From Larix kaempferi (lineage: Eukaryota > Streptophyta > Pinopsida > Pinales > Pinaceae): 64,000 nt of DNA. Below are positions 36,701-48,774 of this stretch, piece after piece. The stretch spans positions 8,550,001-8,614,000 of the forward strand of contig BSBM01000092.1 of assembly GCA_027924585.1 (NCBI GenBank), read 5' to 3'. The stretch's first letter is position 1. The number at the start of each line of letters is the position of its first letter. The notes beneath the pieces are model-generated. The model made no database searches and was not told the DNA's origin. It worked only from the letters and a program-made list of their open reading frames with translations. The translations under genes and the position numbers were made by a program.

Positions 36701-39606
36701 CTCCAAGATTGCCAAATCGTCCTCTTCCTACAAAACAAGATCAAGTGAAACAAGCCAAGTAAGATGATTATGAAAATGATGGAAAGATGTAATAAAAAGC
36801 ATCAACTATGTCACAAAAATACAATAACGATACTCCCTTTCACCAAGATCAACCCAAGAGAGACTATGTGGATCCCTCCAACAATAACCCTCAAGAAATC
36901 ACCCTCCTCTCCACCAATTCGACTTTCCTGCAAGAAAACTAGTTGTAGCACCAAAATCCACAATGATACATAGAAGAGATACTGTATACTCAAGATGCAA
37001 GAGAATCCACAAGACAAGAGAGATATGCTCCACAAAGAAGTGTTCTATTCCAATATTCCAGAGCTCCAAAGGTGAGTTATACAATAGGGGGTCTCCTCCT
37101 TATATAAGATAATAAAGACCAAAACCCTATACCACTTTACAATACAATATCAAATGAGTGGTTGAGATTAAAAGATCTCAACATACAATCAATGGCTAAG
37201 ATGAACCATAATAACATAACACATGGATCACTCAAAAAGTGATGACGTCACAGTCTAAAAATACTCATGGAGGGTGATGTCATCCACTAGAGGGGGTAAA
37301 AGTACCAAAGCCCACCTCATAATGACTAGGACATGACATATGGAGCACATGGTGGGGCTAGGAGGCATCAATCCTTACTAGCTCATCCCCAAGGCACAAT
37401 AAAATAATAAAATATGTCCAAGATAATATAAATGACCCAATCTGTCCTCAAAATCTGTGACAGACAAGCAGTAAAAGAACTCCTGTGATCTCTGTGGGCC
37501 GGCCTACCCACATGGTGAAAACTGGCTGGAAGATAGTGGGATCACCCTGGAAGACCTCTGTGAAAACCAAGTGCCAAAACCTTGCCTCAATCGCCCAAAT
37601 CGAATTCCTCAGTGACCACTTTATCCCATTTTTTAACTGCCTCGGTAACTGTGAAAGTGCCAAAACTACCTCCTAGGGCATCTGCGCTGTCCAACTGAGC
37701 CCACTAGGCTCTCCAAAAGGGGGGGTAAATGGTAATAACAAGTGGTTGGACCACCCCCTCCTCATACAGCGCCCTAGGTGAACTGGCCTCTCATGGCCCC
37801 TGCTGCTCAGGCTGGGAAATCAGCCCCAAATCTGGTCAACAAGTGTAAAACTGCATCTATCACTGTCAAAACTACCCGGAACTGAAAGATAAGTGTCTCA
37901 TTGGATCCAGAAGACCCAAATCCACTAAGAATGTGTACTCATACACCATGGGTTGCCCTAATGGGACAGCTGTAGGGTCCACCATATATGCACAATGTAT
38001 AATCTGATAATCTGAAGTAATAAATAAAACTGCTGAACTGCATCAATCATCATCTGCATCATATATCCATCATATGGCATCATCATCAAGAGTATGTGGG
38101 TCCATCAATCATCATCTATAAGCATATGTGGCCCACATCATCACGGATCCCAAGAAATGACTATAGTCAAACTAGGTTTGACTAGGTCCATATATAACCA
38201 AGGAAAAATCATATCAGTAGACTAAGACATGTTCCTCTAATCATTCTCACAACTTAGCTCAAAGTATAACATCCATTCAGTGGCATTAATCATGTTAGCA
38301 TATTCCTTTTTTATATGAAATTACTTGCACAATAGTTTAAATGACAAACTCACCCATTGGACATGGTCAATCTGCTAGTGAAGGATGAAGGCTAGGAACA
38401 AGGTTGGGCCAAGGGGTTGACTTGTCTAACCCAACTCAAAAATACTTTGGACTGGGAGAAGGGGAAAACTACAAACTCTGTGCTGGACAAAATAACACGG
38501 GGAATGGCTGTGCCTCACAAATGGATAAGTTGTTTAGAGAGTGCTTATTCAACTTAGGCATCATGTCTATATCAAGTTGATCTAGGTTCATTAGGATCAT
38601 TCCATTACATTTCATGGTCTTTTTGGCCTACATAACCCTTCGGATCTCAGGTGTGCTCATAAGCACAACTAGTTGCAACTTGCATCCAGAGCATGTTTTC
38701 ATATACATATAAGGTCAGCAATTGTTTAGATATAGCTTTTAAGAACCATTGCTTTTTGGACCTTTCTTATACTCTTCGAGGAGTATTTTTAGCAGTTCAT
38801 CGCTCTTGCCCTTTTTAGTTTCCATGGGCAAATTTATAAGTTTCCATAAGTAGTACATGAGCTTTCAGTTTTAGCCAACAACATCTCAAGTGACTAAGGG
38901 GAGTTCGAGCCAATGCCAAACATCAGGACAACCGACCAGAATGATTTAGGCCTACAATCCAACTCACCAAAGGTAAGTTTTGTCACCAACTCAGAACCGA
39001 GACACTAAACATACAGAGATGCGGTCCAAACACAGAGGTAGAAAATAGGGAAGTCCTCAGTATCAGAAAGTCAAATAAGACAGGTCAGGGTTTAAAGTCA
39101 AATAAGGAAAGTCATGTATGGATGGAGTCAAGTGAATTTGGAGCCTAAACTAGCAGACAACTGGTGTCAAGAAAGACCATATCTATGTAAGGTGGTGAAC
39201 CAGTGAGTTTTGTCAAGCAACCTAAATGTGCAAGTAAATGTCCATTTTATAATTTATAGTTCATTTTAAATAGTTTGCCACATCAGGAATAATATACCAA
39301 GCAGATGCTGTGAACATGACTAAAACAACAAGATAATAATCCATAGTCAATGATAAAACATCCATAGGTCATACAACATCATCACAAGAATAATCATCAT
39401 ATGTTATCTGAAACACTGCTGCAATACATTTCTAAGCACTGAACTGAAACTGTATGGGATAAAGGGTCACATCGGTCATCAAATATGAACTCTCAAGGCT
39501 CAGCCTTGACACAAGGTCTAACATAAGTCTGAATAATACACTGCTCTGAAATGTGCAGATATCTGCTAAGCAAGAATAGTAGCCCTGCTACTATGGTGTG
39601 ATAACA
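33793..39606 (-). repeat. Solo LTR, family A, inside family C LTR
   Basis: On the minus strand it starts TGTTATCACACCATAGTAGC at 39606 and ends at 33793 with AAGTTGTGTGATAACA. The flanks are GGTTC (33788-33792) and AGTTC (39607-39611), one difference. Its net length is about 4.45 kb once the small hAT at 34531-35883 is removed. The promoter TATATAAGG is on the minus strand at 37098-37106. No gene was found. Confidence 0.92.
34531..35883. mobile_element. CCGG-rich non-autonomous hAT element
   Basis: This is 1353 bases with perfect 8-bp duplications CTTAAAAT at 34523-34530 and 35884-35891. The 18-bp terminal inverted repeats differ at one position (CAATGTTTTACTAACCGG against CAATGTTTTAATAACCGG). 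The related LTR at 41674-48769 has the empty site near 42411-42430 (CCCTTAAAACAAGGAATG). Both ends are crowded with overlapping AACCGG/CCGGTT words, densest at 34543-34735 and 35778-35872. The middle is AT-rich with no coding frame. Transposase must come from elsewhere. Confidence 0.93.
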
Positions 39607-40751
39607 AGTTCTATGCATCCATACTACTGAAAAATGGAGCAAAAGACCTCGCCTTTATAGCATTCTGGGAGAAAATGGAGTCTCAATGAGAGGGCATGCG
39701 AATTGGTGGAGAAAGGAGAGACTCATGCGTGATTGAGAGCTTGGAGTGTGGAGACTTGAGTTGGTTGGCATGAAAGGGAAGAGGTGGCAACCACCTCACA
39801 AGAGGGGCTCCCCTCTCCCTTGTAACAATCGCCCACCATCATAGTAACCATCGCCCACCACAAAAAAACATTCGCATGGAGTGATGCCCACTCACGTGAA
39901 GGAGTCCGTACTCCAACTAAATATTCAAACATTTAACTTTAATTCACTTCAAAATGATGCTTTAATGTTCTAAGAGTATTCGCCTTCCTCTTACTTAACT
40001 AATGCCACCTTTTCATATGAATTTTTTATTCATTTCTTGTCTTTTTTCATTTTTGTCTTTGGTGGATTTTTGGATTTTTTAGCATTAAAATGCCAATTTG
40101 ATGCATCTTTAATGAAAACTGCTCCCAAAGGCGACGTAATCGCTCGAAACACGGAGAAAGTTGGCCATAGGGTAAAGAGGATGCTCTGAGCATCAAAACA
40201 AGCCTCCCCACGCCAAATTCCGCCTCCAGGGAACACTTTTATTGCATTTTGAATTTTTCCATTTAAACCATTAAAAAAATGGTCTAATTTACGGAAAAAA
40301 ATTATTTTCGCCGTAATCGACTCAAACTCCTACGGGACCTAGTGCATGTCCATACGACTTATTACTGGTGGCTAGCATGTAAAAATACGTAGACACATAG
40401 GCTTTAATAACCTCCCTAAGATCGACCACCATGGACAATACTCCAGCTTTGGAGGTGTGAGTGAAAAACTCAGGAATTATATGCCACTGAAGAGTAGCAC
40501 ATAATTCCTAAGGAAAAAACACTCTAGAGTATCCCCTTGACGGCAAACCCTAAGGTAGGCCAAGTCTTTTACAAAAGAATCATGCTTAGACCAACTTATT
40601 ACAATTCCCCCATGGGGGTCTGGACATGCAAATTTTACAAAGGGCCAAAATTTTTTGGCGTGATGGATCTCGGAACACTGATGATGAACAATTTGATTGT
40701 TCAACGGTTCACTCGGAATCCACTAAGTGCAATTTAGTGGATAACGAGGCT

Positions 40752-41673
40752 CATATCAGTAGACCCATCTGACGAGAGATGGCACAAATAGATATGCAAA
40801 AGATCACTCAATGCAGAGTGTGCATGATGTTCAATCACAGAGGGAGGACAATACTCAGATGTAGAAGACTCCACTTTAGAGGGAGTAGATCTCAGAGTTA
40901 AAGAATCTTGGCATGATTCTTGTGATTAGATATGTGGCTGAGATCAGATGAGAATTTTCCTTAGCCAAGGAAAATGTGAAGTAGAGATCTGGGATGATGG
41001 ACAATGGTTTCTACAGTTTACAGACAGATGATTGGTTCGTTGATGTATTTGACAAATACCAGGACAGACATATGCTTTGCTGTAAACACCCTGAGTCAGT
41101 ATCTAGTTGAGCCTAGACGTGTTCACCCAATAGCTGCAAAGCATGTGATGAGGTACCTGAAAGGTACGATAGACTTTGGTCTATGCTATGTTGGAGATCA
41201 TGACTACAGATTGTATGGTTATACAAATGCAGATTGGGCCAAAAGTGTCTCAGACAGAAAGAGCACCTCAGGTGGATGTTATTGTCTGGGATCCATCATG
41301 ATCTCATGGTTTAGCAGGAAGCAATCCAGTGTTGCTCTCAACACAAGCTGAAGCAGAGTATATAGCAGCTTGTTCTGCTAAGTTGTGAAGCCATATGGCT
41401 CCGAAAGTTGATGTCAGGTCTATTTGACCTGGAGTTGGATACCACGGTGATTCTATGTGACAACTAGAGCTATAAAGATGACGGAGAACCCAGTGTTCCA
41501 TGACAAGTCAAAGCACATAGAAATCCGGTATTTTTACATACAGGTATGGTACAAAAGGGAGCTATAAAGCTCCAGTATGTGAGCATTGATGAGCAAGTTG
41601 TTGATGTGTTGACTAAGCCTCTATCTCGAGTAAAGATCGAGTACTTCCATGACAAGCTAGGTTCAAAAGGACC
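40752..41673 (+). pseudogene. Copia-2 pol tail: RNase H
   Basis: After the family C LTR the first 250 bases are badly decayed. From 41004 the frame reads VYRQMIGSLMYLTNTRTDI, then YLKGTIDFG, NADWAKSVSDRKSTSGG and SWFSRKQSSVAL, the Ty1/copia RNase H region. A frameshift after 41340 is followed by the terminal pol motif DVLTKPLSRVKIEYF near 41600-41650. The family A LTR at 41674 then interrupts the last residues. RNase H would remove RNA from the RNA-DNA hybrid during replication; this copy is inactive. Confidence 0.85.
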
Positions 41674-44665
41674 TGTTATCACCAAACTTGTAGGTGCCCC
41701 TAGAGATAGATCCCAGATGGATGGCAGAAGGGAGGGGTAACCAAAGGGGTGCAACCAAGATAGCTTCAACTCCCAATGGATGGTTGTCACGCCAATCGAG
41801 GCAATCTTCACTTTATGTTATCTAGCCCAAGACAACAAAGGGGGAGACCCAGATCTACTCTCGACAGGAGAGATTAAACCAAAACACCAGATCAAATCAA
41901 GTATAGGTGAAGTACGTAAGGTGTATGGTAAACCCTAGATCTATGGATAAAGTAACAAGGTAAATGATAAGTTGGATCAAGGGGTTTAAACAGTGTAGAT
42001 TTGGTCCAACATGTTTAAGTGAGTGACTTATGAAGTTTATAATGAGATCAAGGATTAGGGTACCAGTCAATTGTGAGAAAATCCACTGCCTTGGGAACCG
42101 TGTCCAATGCAGGGTAGTTAAGGGTTGAATTGGGGCTAACCAGTACCAAAGACAAGCTTGATTATAAGATATGACAATGTCAAGGGCTTCAAGCAACCAA
42201 GACAAGGATCAAACCACAAGTTAACCCAACAATCTAGGAAAGTTGAATGAGCTTGGAGAAAGGTCAGTGCCTTGGGAATTGGGACAAATGGAGTCAAAAA
42301 GAAATTAACTTGTAGATTATGACCCCTATGACATAAGACAAGTGGGCTACTAAGGGTATGATGGTTGGATCTTTCTAGATCTAATAGTTCATGATGTGAC
42401 CCAAGTGGACCACAATCCCTTAAAACAAGGAATGCTACCCCCAAGGCAAGATTTCACAAAATGACATACTAGATATAGGTTTCAAGTTATGCTTATTCCA
42501 AATCCACCGAAATCTCAACTACCCACGTCCTACAAGTGGACAAACTCAAATCCCCCAAGGAGTGCGACCTTGCCCAAGGAGGGCCAAAAGCATGATAAAT
42601 GGGATCAAGTCAAGTCCAATGGCCACTAAAATATAGATCCAAGTAGTTTATGCAAGTATCAATGTATATCTAGAAAATCAAGGCAATCTAGTGGCTAGAT
42701 CTCAGTAGATCTGAGATTGAAGATATTACCAAGTGGTCCAAATGGGGTTCAACCCTTAAAATGAGGAATAGGGCCCACAAGGTAGAAATCACTAAATTGA
42801 CAGTCTAGGGGTAGGTTATTGGATGTGTAGATTGCAGATCAAGTGAAATCTCAACTACCCACGTACTAGATCTAGGTTAACTCACCCAAACCAAAGAGTG
42901 CGACCTCACTTGAGAGGCTAAGTTGCCTTGGGAAGGGCGTCAAATAGAGGCCAATCCTCACCAAACTATAGATCCGGGCTGCCGTGGATACTATAGAGGT
43001 GGGTTTTAAATGTCTTACCCAAGAAGCCACTAGATCTTTCTAGATCTGAGAAAATGTAAAAATGGGGGTTTTGATTAATTAGGGTTTGAAGTAACTTAGA
43101 CAAATGGATAGATCATGGAAAGAGAAATTACCTTGAGATCATACCTGAGTGATGAAGAGAGATGCCTTGTTGTTGAGGAAGACTCCCGCAGAGATCAAAT
43201 GAGAGACTATTGAATTTGCTTGCCGAAATGATGCCCTAGCCCACAAGTGCGACCTCCTCTACCTGTCAATCCAAGGAAAGCGATTTCAATCAGAAAGGTC
43301 AAGTATGGAGGAAATACAAGTGAAATGCAAAAGTAACATGAAATAGAAGGTCCCGAGACAATAATACTCCCTGTTACCAACGAAGAGATCCAAAGAAAAA
43401 GTAGGGAGGGTCCTCCCCTACCAATACGTCCTCCTCAAACCAAATCGGCCTCCACCTGTAGATGCAAAAAACGTGGTACAAAAATATGGCAAGACAAAAT
43501 CTCCAATAACCCAGTGCAAAGGAAGAATCAATGAACGAACTCCAAAAGCTTTCTCAACAACACTAGAGATAGATGCAATAATAATTTTCTATTCCAATAA
43601 TCCAGAGCTAAGAGTCCCCTTTACAATGAGAAGCTCTCTCCTTTAAATAGGAGGGAGAGAGTCCACAATCTAACCACTTTTTGAATGAGTGGCTAAGACT
43701 AAAAGATCAAAGGATCTAATCAGTGGTTGAGATGACCTCAACAATAAAATACATGGATCACTAATAAAATATAACAAAAGTGGACAAAATCGCCCTAGGA
43801 GAGGGGATCCCACCAAATCTTGATGACAAAATATAACAACTAGCTCATGGTGGGTCCAAGGGGTAATTTTAGACACCCTTGGTCAATCCCCATAGAACAA
43901 TAATAATAAAATAGTCATCAAAGTACCAAATCGTGCCTCTATGGACAAATCGTGAGTCTTAGGAGGCTCCAGAAATCATCAGAAAATGCCATAAGTGATG
44001 GATGTGGGTCCCGATGAAGCTGGAACTGCTAGAGAAGGTGTGGAAGACATCCCACTCATCATCACTAATCATCCCATGCCAAAAATTTGCCTTAGTAGCC
44101 CAAATCGAATTCCTATGTATCCATTTCTATCGATTCTGAACTGCCTAGGGAAGTGTGAAACTGCCCAAACCAACTCCTGGAGTGCCTGTGCTGTCAAGGT
44201 GAGGGCACCAGTGTGTCTAGGAGGGGGGTAATGTGGTAAAATCAAGTGGCTGGACCACCCCCTCCAGGCACAGCGCCCTAGGTGAACCAAATAAAATTCA
44301 TCTCTGCTCTGACAGGGTCTCCGACAGAGCAAAACTGCACTAGGATAGCCTACTGAGGCTCAATCATCACTGTAACTGCCCGTAACTGAAAGTAGACTGT
44401 CTCATTGGACTCAGAAGGTCCAAATCTATCCAAGATGTGTACTCATACACCATATGGATCTCTGCATGATCATATAATATATCCAACATGCCCGAACAAG
44501 TGAAATAATAATAATCTGTAAATGATCAAATAATGCTGAAGACCATAAATCATCATCATAAACCTGCATCTGATGCATAGAACCATCATGTACATGTATA
44601 TAGACCATATATCATCTATCTGTGTCATCATAAGGTCTAACCATCTCATGTCTTGTGGCTGACCT

Positions 44666-47185
44666 TATTGAAATTTCATCAAGTTAGGGTTTTGTACAAA
44701 AAAATAACAATTCATCATATTCTAATGCAGAAAATACATTTAATAAACATTTACAAATATCAAATATTAAACAATGCAGTAGTAAAAACTATCATAACAT
44801 AAATTTCATGTCTTTAGCACTCTCAGGTCACTGTGTTAAAGTACTTTTAACACTACCCGTTAGGTCACTGTGCTAAGTTAATCTTCAGGTAGAATAACTA
44901 ATAATAAAAGAGAAGATACTTACATGTGTGTGGGACCCTTCCTATAAAATACCCAGAAGAGTTACTTACTTTCAGTAAACACTGTGCCTCAGAGAGGCCA
45001 GTCAAATTTGGAAACTATCAGACCCTACAAGAGGGTAGTACAAACCAGAGAGAGAGAGATGACAGGTTGAGATAAAACCAATTAGTCGATGACAGTCAGA
45101 AACACAGTGGTAATCACAATTAAGACCAACATAATAAATGTCCAAGCCATCCATACAAACTGAGGCCCTCAAATGAATAGTCAACAAGCAGATGAAGTGA
45201 CAGTCAGAAACACAGTGATAATCACAATCAAGACCAACATAATAGATCAGACCTCAATAAGTCTTAGCACATAAATTTAACCACAAACAAGTTCTCAACA
45301 CAGAGTAAAGACCACAGATAAATCTCAGTGCATAGATCTGGCCCGAGATAGGTCTCATCATAAAGATCAATTCTCAGTAGTATAGATCTGGCTTAGGGCA
45401 ACCCTTAATTCAAAGATCTGATCTAAACAGTCAACCAGAAGGCGCGACCTCATCAAAACAGAATAGCAGACTTCAGTAGGGTTTCAACATATAGGTTCAG
45501 GCCTTAAAAAACACGGCCTTCACAACTAAACTATCAGCATGCTAACACACTTCAGCAAGGCTCACAACCTTCATACAAATATGCAACCAGTAGACTAGAT
45601 CAGACCCTAAATGACTCACGACCTTCACCAAAGGACTCTCAGCAGGTAGATTGAGGACCAAGAGGGTTCACGGCCAGGTCTCAAACACAGCATAGGATCA
45701 CGGCCTCCTCAACAAGCATATATGTAGCAGATCGGATCTCAACAACACCTCAACAGTCAGACCAGAACCCAACAAAAGCAGATCGGACCTCAACAGGCTT
45801 CTGACAGGCCACGGTTTAGTCAAATAAAATAGCAGCAGGTTGCAGCCTTCCTCAACAGGGCTCACGGGTGGCAGAACAGTGCTTCCAAGGCTGACGGCTA
45901 GGTTAGGAGCAACATAAAAACCCTCAACGTCAACTTTAATCAGTCACTCAGATCAGATCTGAAACGTGTGATAAGGATGATCTCCAACCGGTGATAATAA
46001 TGATAATTAATGAGGAAATTAGACTTAAATAAATAGGATTTGGATTTATTAAAATAATCCTTTAAATTAGGATTCCTCAGAATTAGGAAAGATTAAAAAA
46101 ATTAAAAGTTAGAATAATAAAAAAATTAGGACCTCATTAAATTAGGGAAAGGCCACTTTAAAATAAAATAATAAATAAATAAAAGATAAAAATAAATAAA
46201 AGATAATAAAAGATAAAAATAATAAAAGATAAAAAATAAATAAAAATAATAAAAGATAAAAATAAAAATATATAAATAAAAGAACCTCAGAAAGTGGACA
46301 AACATCTAAAGTACCCATAAGATCAAAACAACAAGGGTGGTATAAATAAAAGGTGGGTCAATGACCCTATTTACCACCAATCAAAGATAGGGTACCACAA
46401 GACTAATAAACAACAAGAAGCAAGGACCAAAAGTAAATCACCCAAGGTGGAAAGGTTCAACCAGTCATCTCTCTCTCAAATGTACAAATGTTCCATATAC
46501 TACTGAAAGTCCATCATCATTGTATAAGGAAGGGTTCACACAAATGATGTGATCATGTGGTCCTCTCAACTGCTCCTTAGGTCAAATGTTAGTAGCTTCC
46601 ACAAGGGGTGGCCAGTCCCTTGAGAAGACCAACCAACTCATCCATCTCGAAGACCTAGGAGACGAGGGCATCACACATCATAATCTTGGTAACTGACCAA
46701 GTGCCTCCATTCTCAAGGAATGGCTTCTCAGCCCAAGGCTGAGCCTCAGTCGTAGACTGGGACATGTTGATCAACCATCTGGTGGTCCATGACCAGGTTC
46801 TCCATTCTCCCAGAGAATGGTCCTCAGCCTCAAGCTGAGCATTCAGTCCTAGACTGAATGTTGATCAACCTTCTGCAGGACCTAGGAAGTCTCTGTCTTA
46901 ACCTGCAGGATCTGCTTGGTCATCATGACCAAGAAACCGTCTGGTTCTAGACCAGAATACCCTAGAGACAAATAGGGGCCCTAGCCACATGCTAGGGACT
47001 TTGCCATGGCATCCAACTGCTTGGTCCTCGACCAAGAACCCCAGGAGACAGCTGGGGGCCCTAGGGTACCTTCTAGGGTCTTACACATTACTCTGCCTGG
47101 TTAACTTGACCAGGAACCCTAGTTAACTGACTAGGGTACCATTCTCTCTGAGAATGGGTCTCGCAGCTGCACTGAAAAATTAACA
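44666..47185. mobile_element. Unclassified 2.5 kb insertion with 5-bp target duplication
   Basis: Perfect duplications GACCT lie at 44661-44665 and 47186-47190, and the empty site is visible in the sister LTR near 17785 (GACCAAGGTCAACCACAGG). On the + strand it runs TATTGAAATTTC to AAAAATTAACA. One change would make it TG...CA, so a solo LTR of another retrotransposon is the best guess. It holds a TATAAAAT at 44943-44950, a 47-base direct repeat (45091-45137 and 45199-45245), an A-rich run of AATAAA and AAAGAT words (about 46160-46290), and a hairpin array (46685-47157). No coding sequence was found. Confidence 0.75.
46685..47157. repeat. Array of about 18 short hairpins
   Basis: Consecutive perfect or near-perfect inverted repeats of 13-20 bases fill this stretch, each with a 5-8 bp stem and a small loop. 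Examples are CTTGG/CCAAG (46685-46701), CCATTCTC/GAGAATGG (46802-46820 and 47139-47157), ATTCAGTC/GACTGAAT (46841-46859), CTTGGTCA/TGACCAAG (46915-46933) and CCCTAGT/ACTAGGG (47117-47136). Stem sequences differ from one hairpin to the next but a few recur, so this is not an ordinary tandem repeat. The function is unknown. Confidence 0.85.
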
Positions 47186-48774
47186 GACCTTGGTCAAACT
47201 GGGTTTGACCAAGTCAACATGACCAAATATAACTCAGAATTATCATCGGAAGCTGCTGCAAAGTGTCAGAGGTTAATGCATGCTCTACAATTCATTCAAA
47301 TAGCAATTATAACAAGTAGCAGTCATTACTGGCGATCTACCAACAAATATATAATGTCATTAATTATTATTATGACTCAGACTAGACTTTCAAGACCATA
47401 CTCACTTCATAGTTGTGATCAATTTGCTAGTGAAGGGTGAAGGCTTAAAATAAACTAGCTAGGCCAAGGGATGACTTACTGACTCAACATTGTGACACTT
47501 TGGATATGGGAAAGGGAATACACACCATAGCATATACTAAATGAGCAACAACACAAAGAATGGCGGTGTCTCACAAATGGATAAGTTGTTCAAAGAGTAT
47601 TTATTCACCTTTAACAGATGCGCACAATCCATAATACAAATGAGGCCAGCAGTCATTTTGATATAGCATTTGAGTTTCATTGCTTTTTGGGCCTAAAGTT
47701 TCCATAGCCTTTGATCTATGTGTGTTTATAAACACATTACATAGATTTACATTTATTCAGGCTTTTTGCTGCAGGTGTGTTTTTAAGGCACTTGTTTACC
47801 TGAGCACTTCTAGGTGTGTCACAGACAGCTTGTTTACCTAGGTATTTACATTTCACAAAAGATATAACATTTTATTTCATAGCCATTTTCATTTGGCTTG
47901 CCTTTCATTCATGTGTGTTTAGAAACACATTGCATGAATGGGCTTTTCATACAAGATATAACATTTCATTTCCCATACTTTGTATTCATGGCAGCACTAA
48001 AAGTTTCAAGTTTAGCCAACACAACTTTAGTGACTAGGGGGATTTCTCAAGGAAATCCAACTCACCATAGGTAAGTTTTGTCACCAACTCAGAGCCGAGA
48101 CATAATAAACAGGGAAGCTCATCCAACACAGAAGCTACAATGGGGAAAAGTCCTCCATGCCACTAGTCAAATAGTAAGTCAAGGTGATAAACTAAAAGGT
48201 AGGTAATGGATGGATGACGACAATGAATAATGGAGCCAACACTAGCAAGCCAAGGTATGGTGGAATGATCACCTCTAATCTCCCTAAGGAGGGTAAAACC
48301 AATGAGTATGAATAGTGAACTTCTAAGTCTGAGTAGGGACAATATAATATATATATAACAAGATCAACCAGGTCCACATATCTATATGATCGCCAGATCA
48401 TGATACTAAATGCTAAGACATGCCATAAGGATGAATATAAAAGCAATATAACCACAACACCATGATATACCTACTGAGTCATAGACCTAAATGCACATCC
48501 TCTAAACCATCATCTATCCTCTGAAACTGCTACTGCAACTCTGGGCACTACTGACTGCTCATGTACAAATGGTATAATAGCTACATCGGTCATCTCTCTG
48601 AGTGTCCCGAGACTCAGTCATGGCAAAGGGAATATATACTGTCCAAAATCTGATAGTGATCCAATATAGATGCTCATCTCAGCATCTCAATGCAAGGGAA
48701 CTGGCTGAATAGTGTATTGGAATCAGAAAAATAATGTATGGTAGCCCGGCTACTATATATGTGATAACAGGACC

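Larger units (their letters stand above)
28297..40746 (-). repeat. Solo LTR, family C, carrying hAT2 and a family A LTR
   Basis: Read on the minus strand it starts at 40746 (CGTTATCC, one change from TGTTATC) and ends GGCGGCAACA at 28297. Perfect duplications AGGCT lie at 28292-28296 and 40747-40751. Without its two insertions it is about 3.2 kb, shorter than the copy at 21817-26494, so it has deletions. Native parts are 28297-28715, 32122-33787 and 39612-40746. The CTATAAAG promoter lies at 39653-39660 on the minus strand. It faces the other family C copy across 1.8 kb. Confidence 0.9.
41674..48769 (-). repeat. Solo LTR, family A, with 2.5 kb insertion
   Basis: On the minus strand it starts TGTTATCACATATATAGTAG at 48769 and ends TTTGGTGATAACA at 41674. 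Perfect duplications GGACC lie at 41669-41673 and 48770-48774. Removing the insertion at 44666-47185 leaves about 4.57 kb, matching 16202-20750. The promoter CTTTAAATA (plus-strand reading) is at 43641-43649. It interrupts copia-2 close to the end of pol. No gene was found; the frames near 42136-42444 and 47816-48037 mirror frames in the inverted copy only because the DNA is homologous. Confidence 0.95.

Noticed and set aside
20008-42444. Open frames conserved between 20008-20262 (+) and 42136-42444 (-), and between 16942-17163 (-) and 47816-48037 (+), suggesting a hidden protein gene.
   Set aside because: They lie in homologous family A LTRs in opposite orientation. The DNA is conserved throughout, not only in these frames, and other copies break them.
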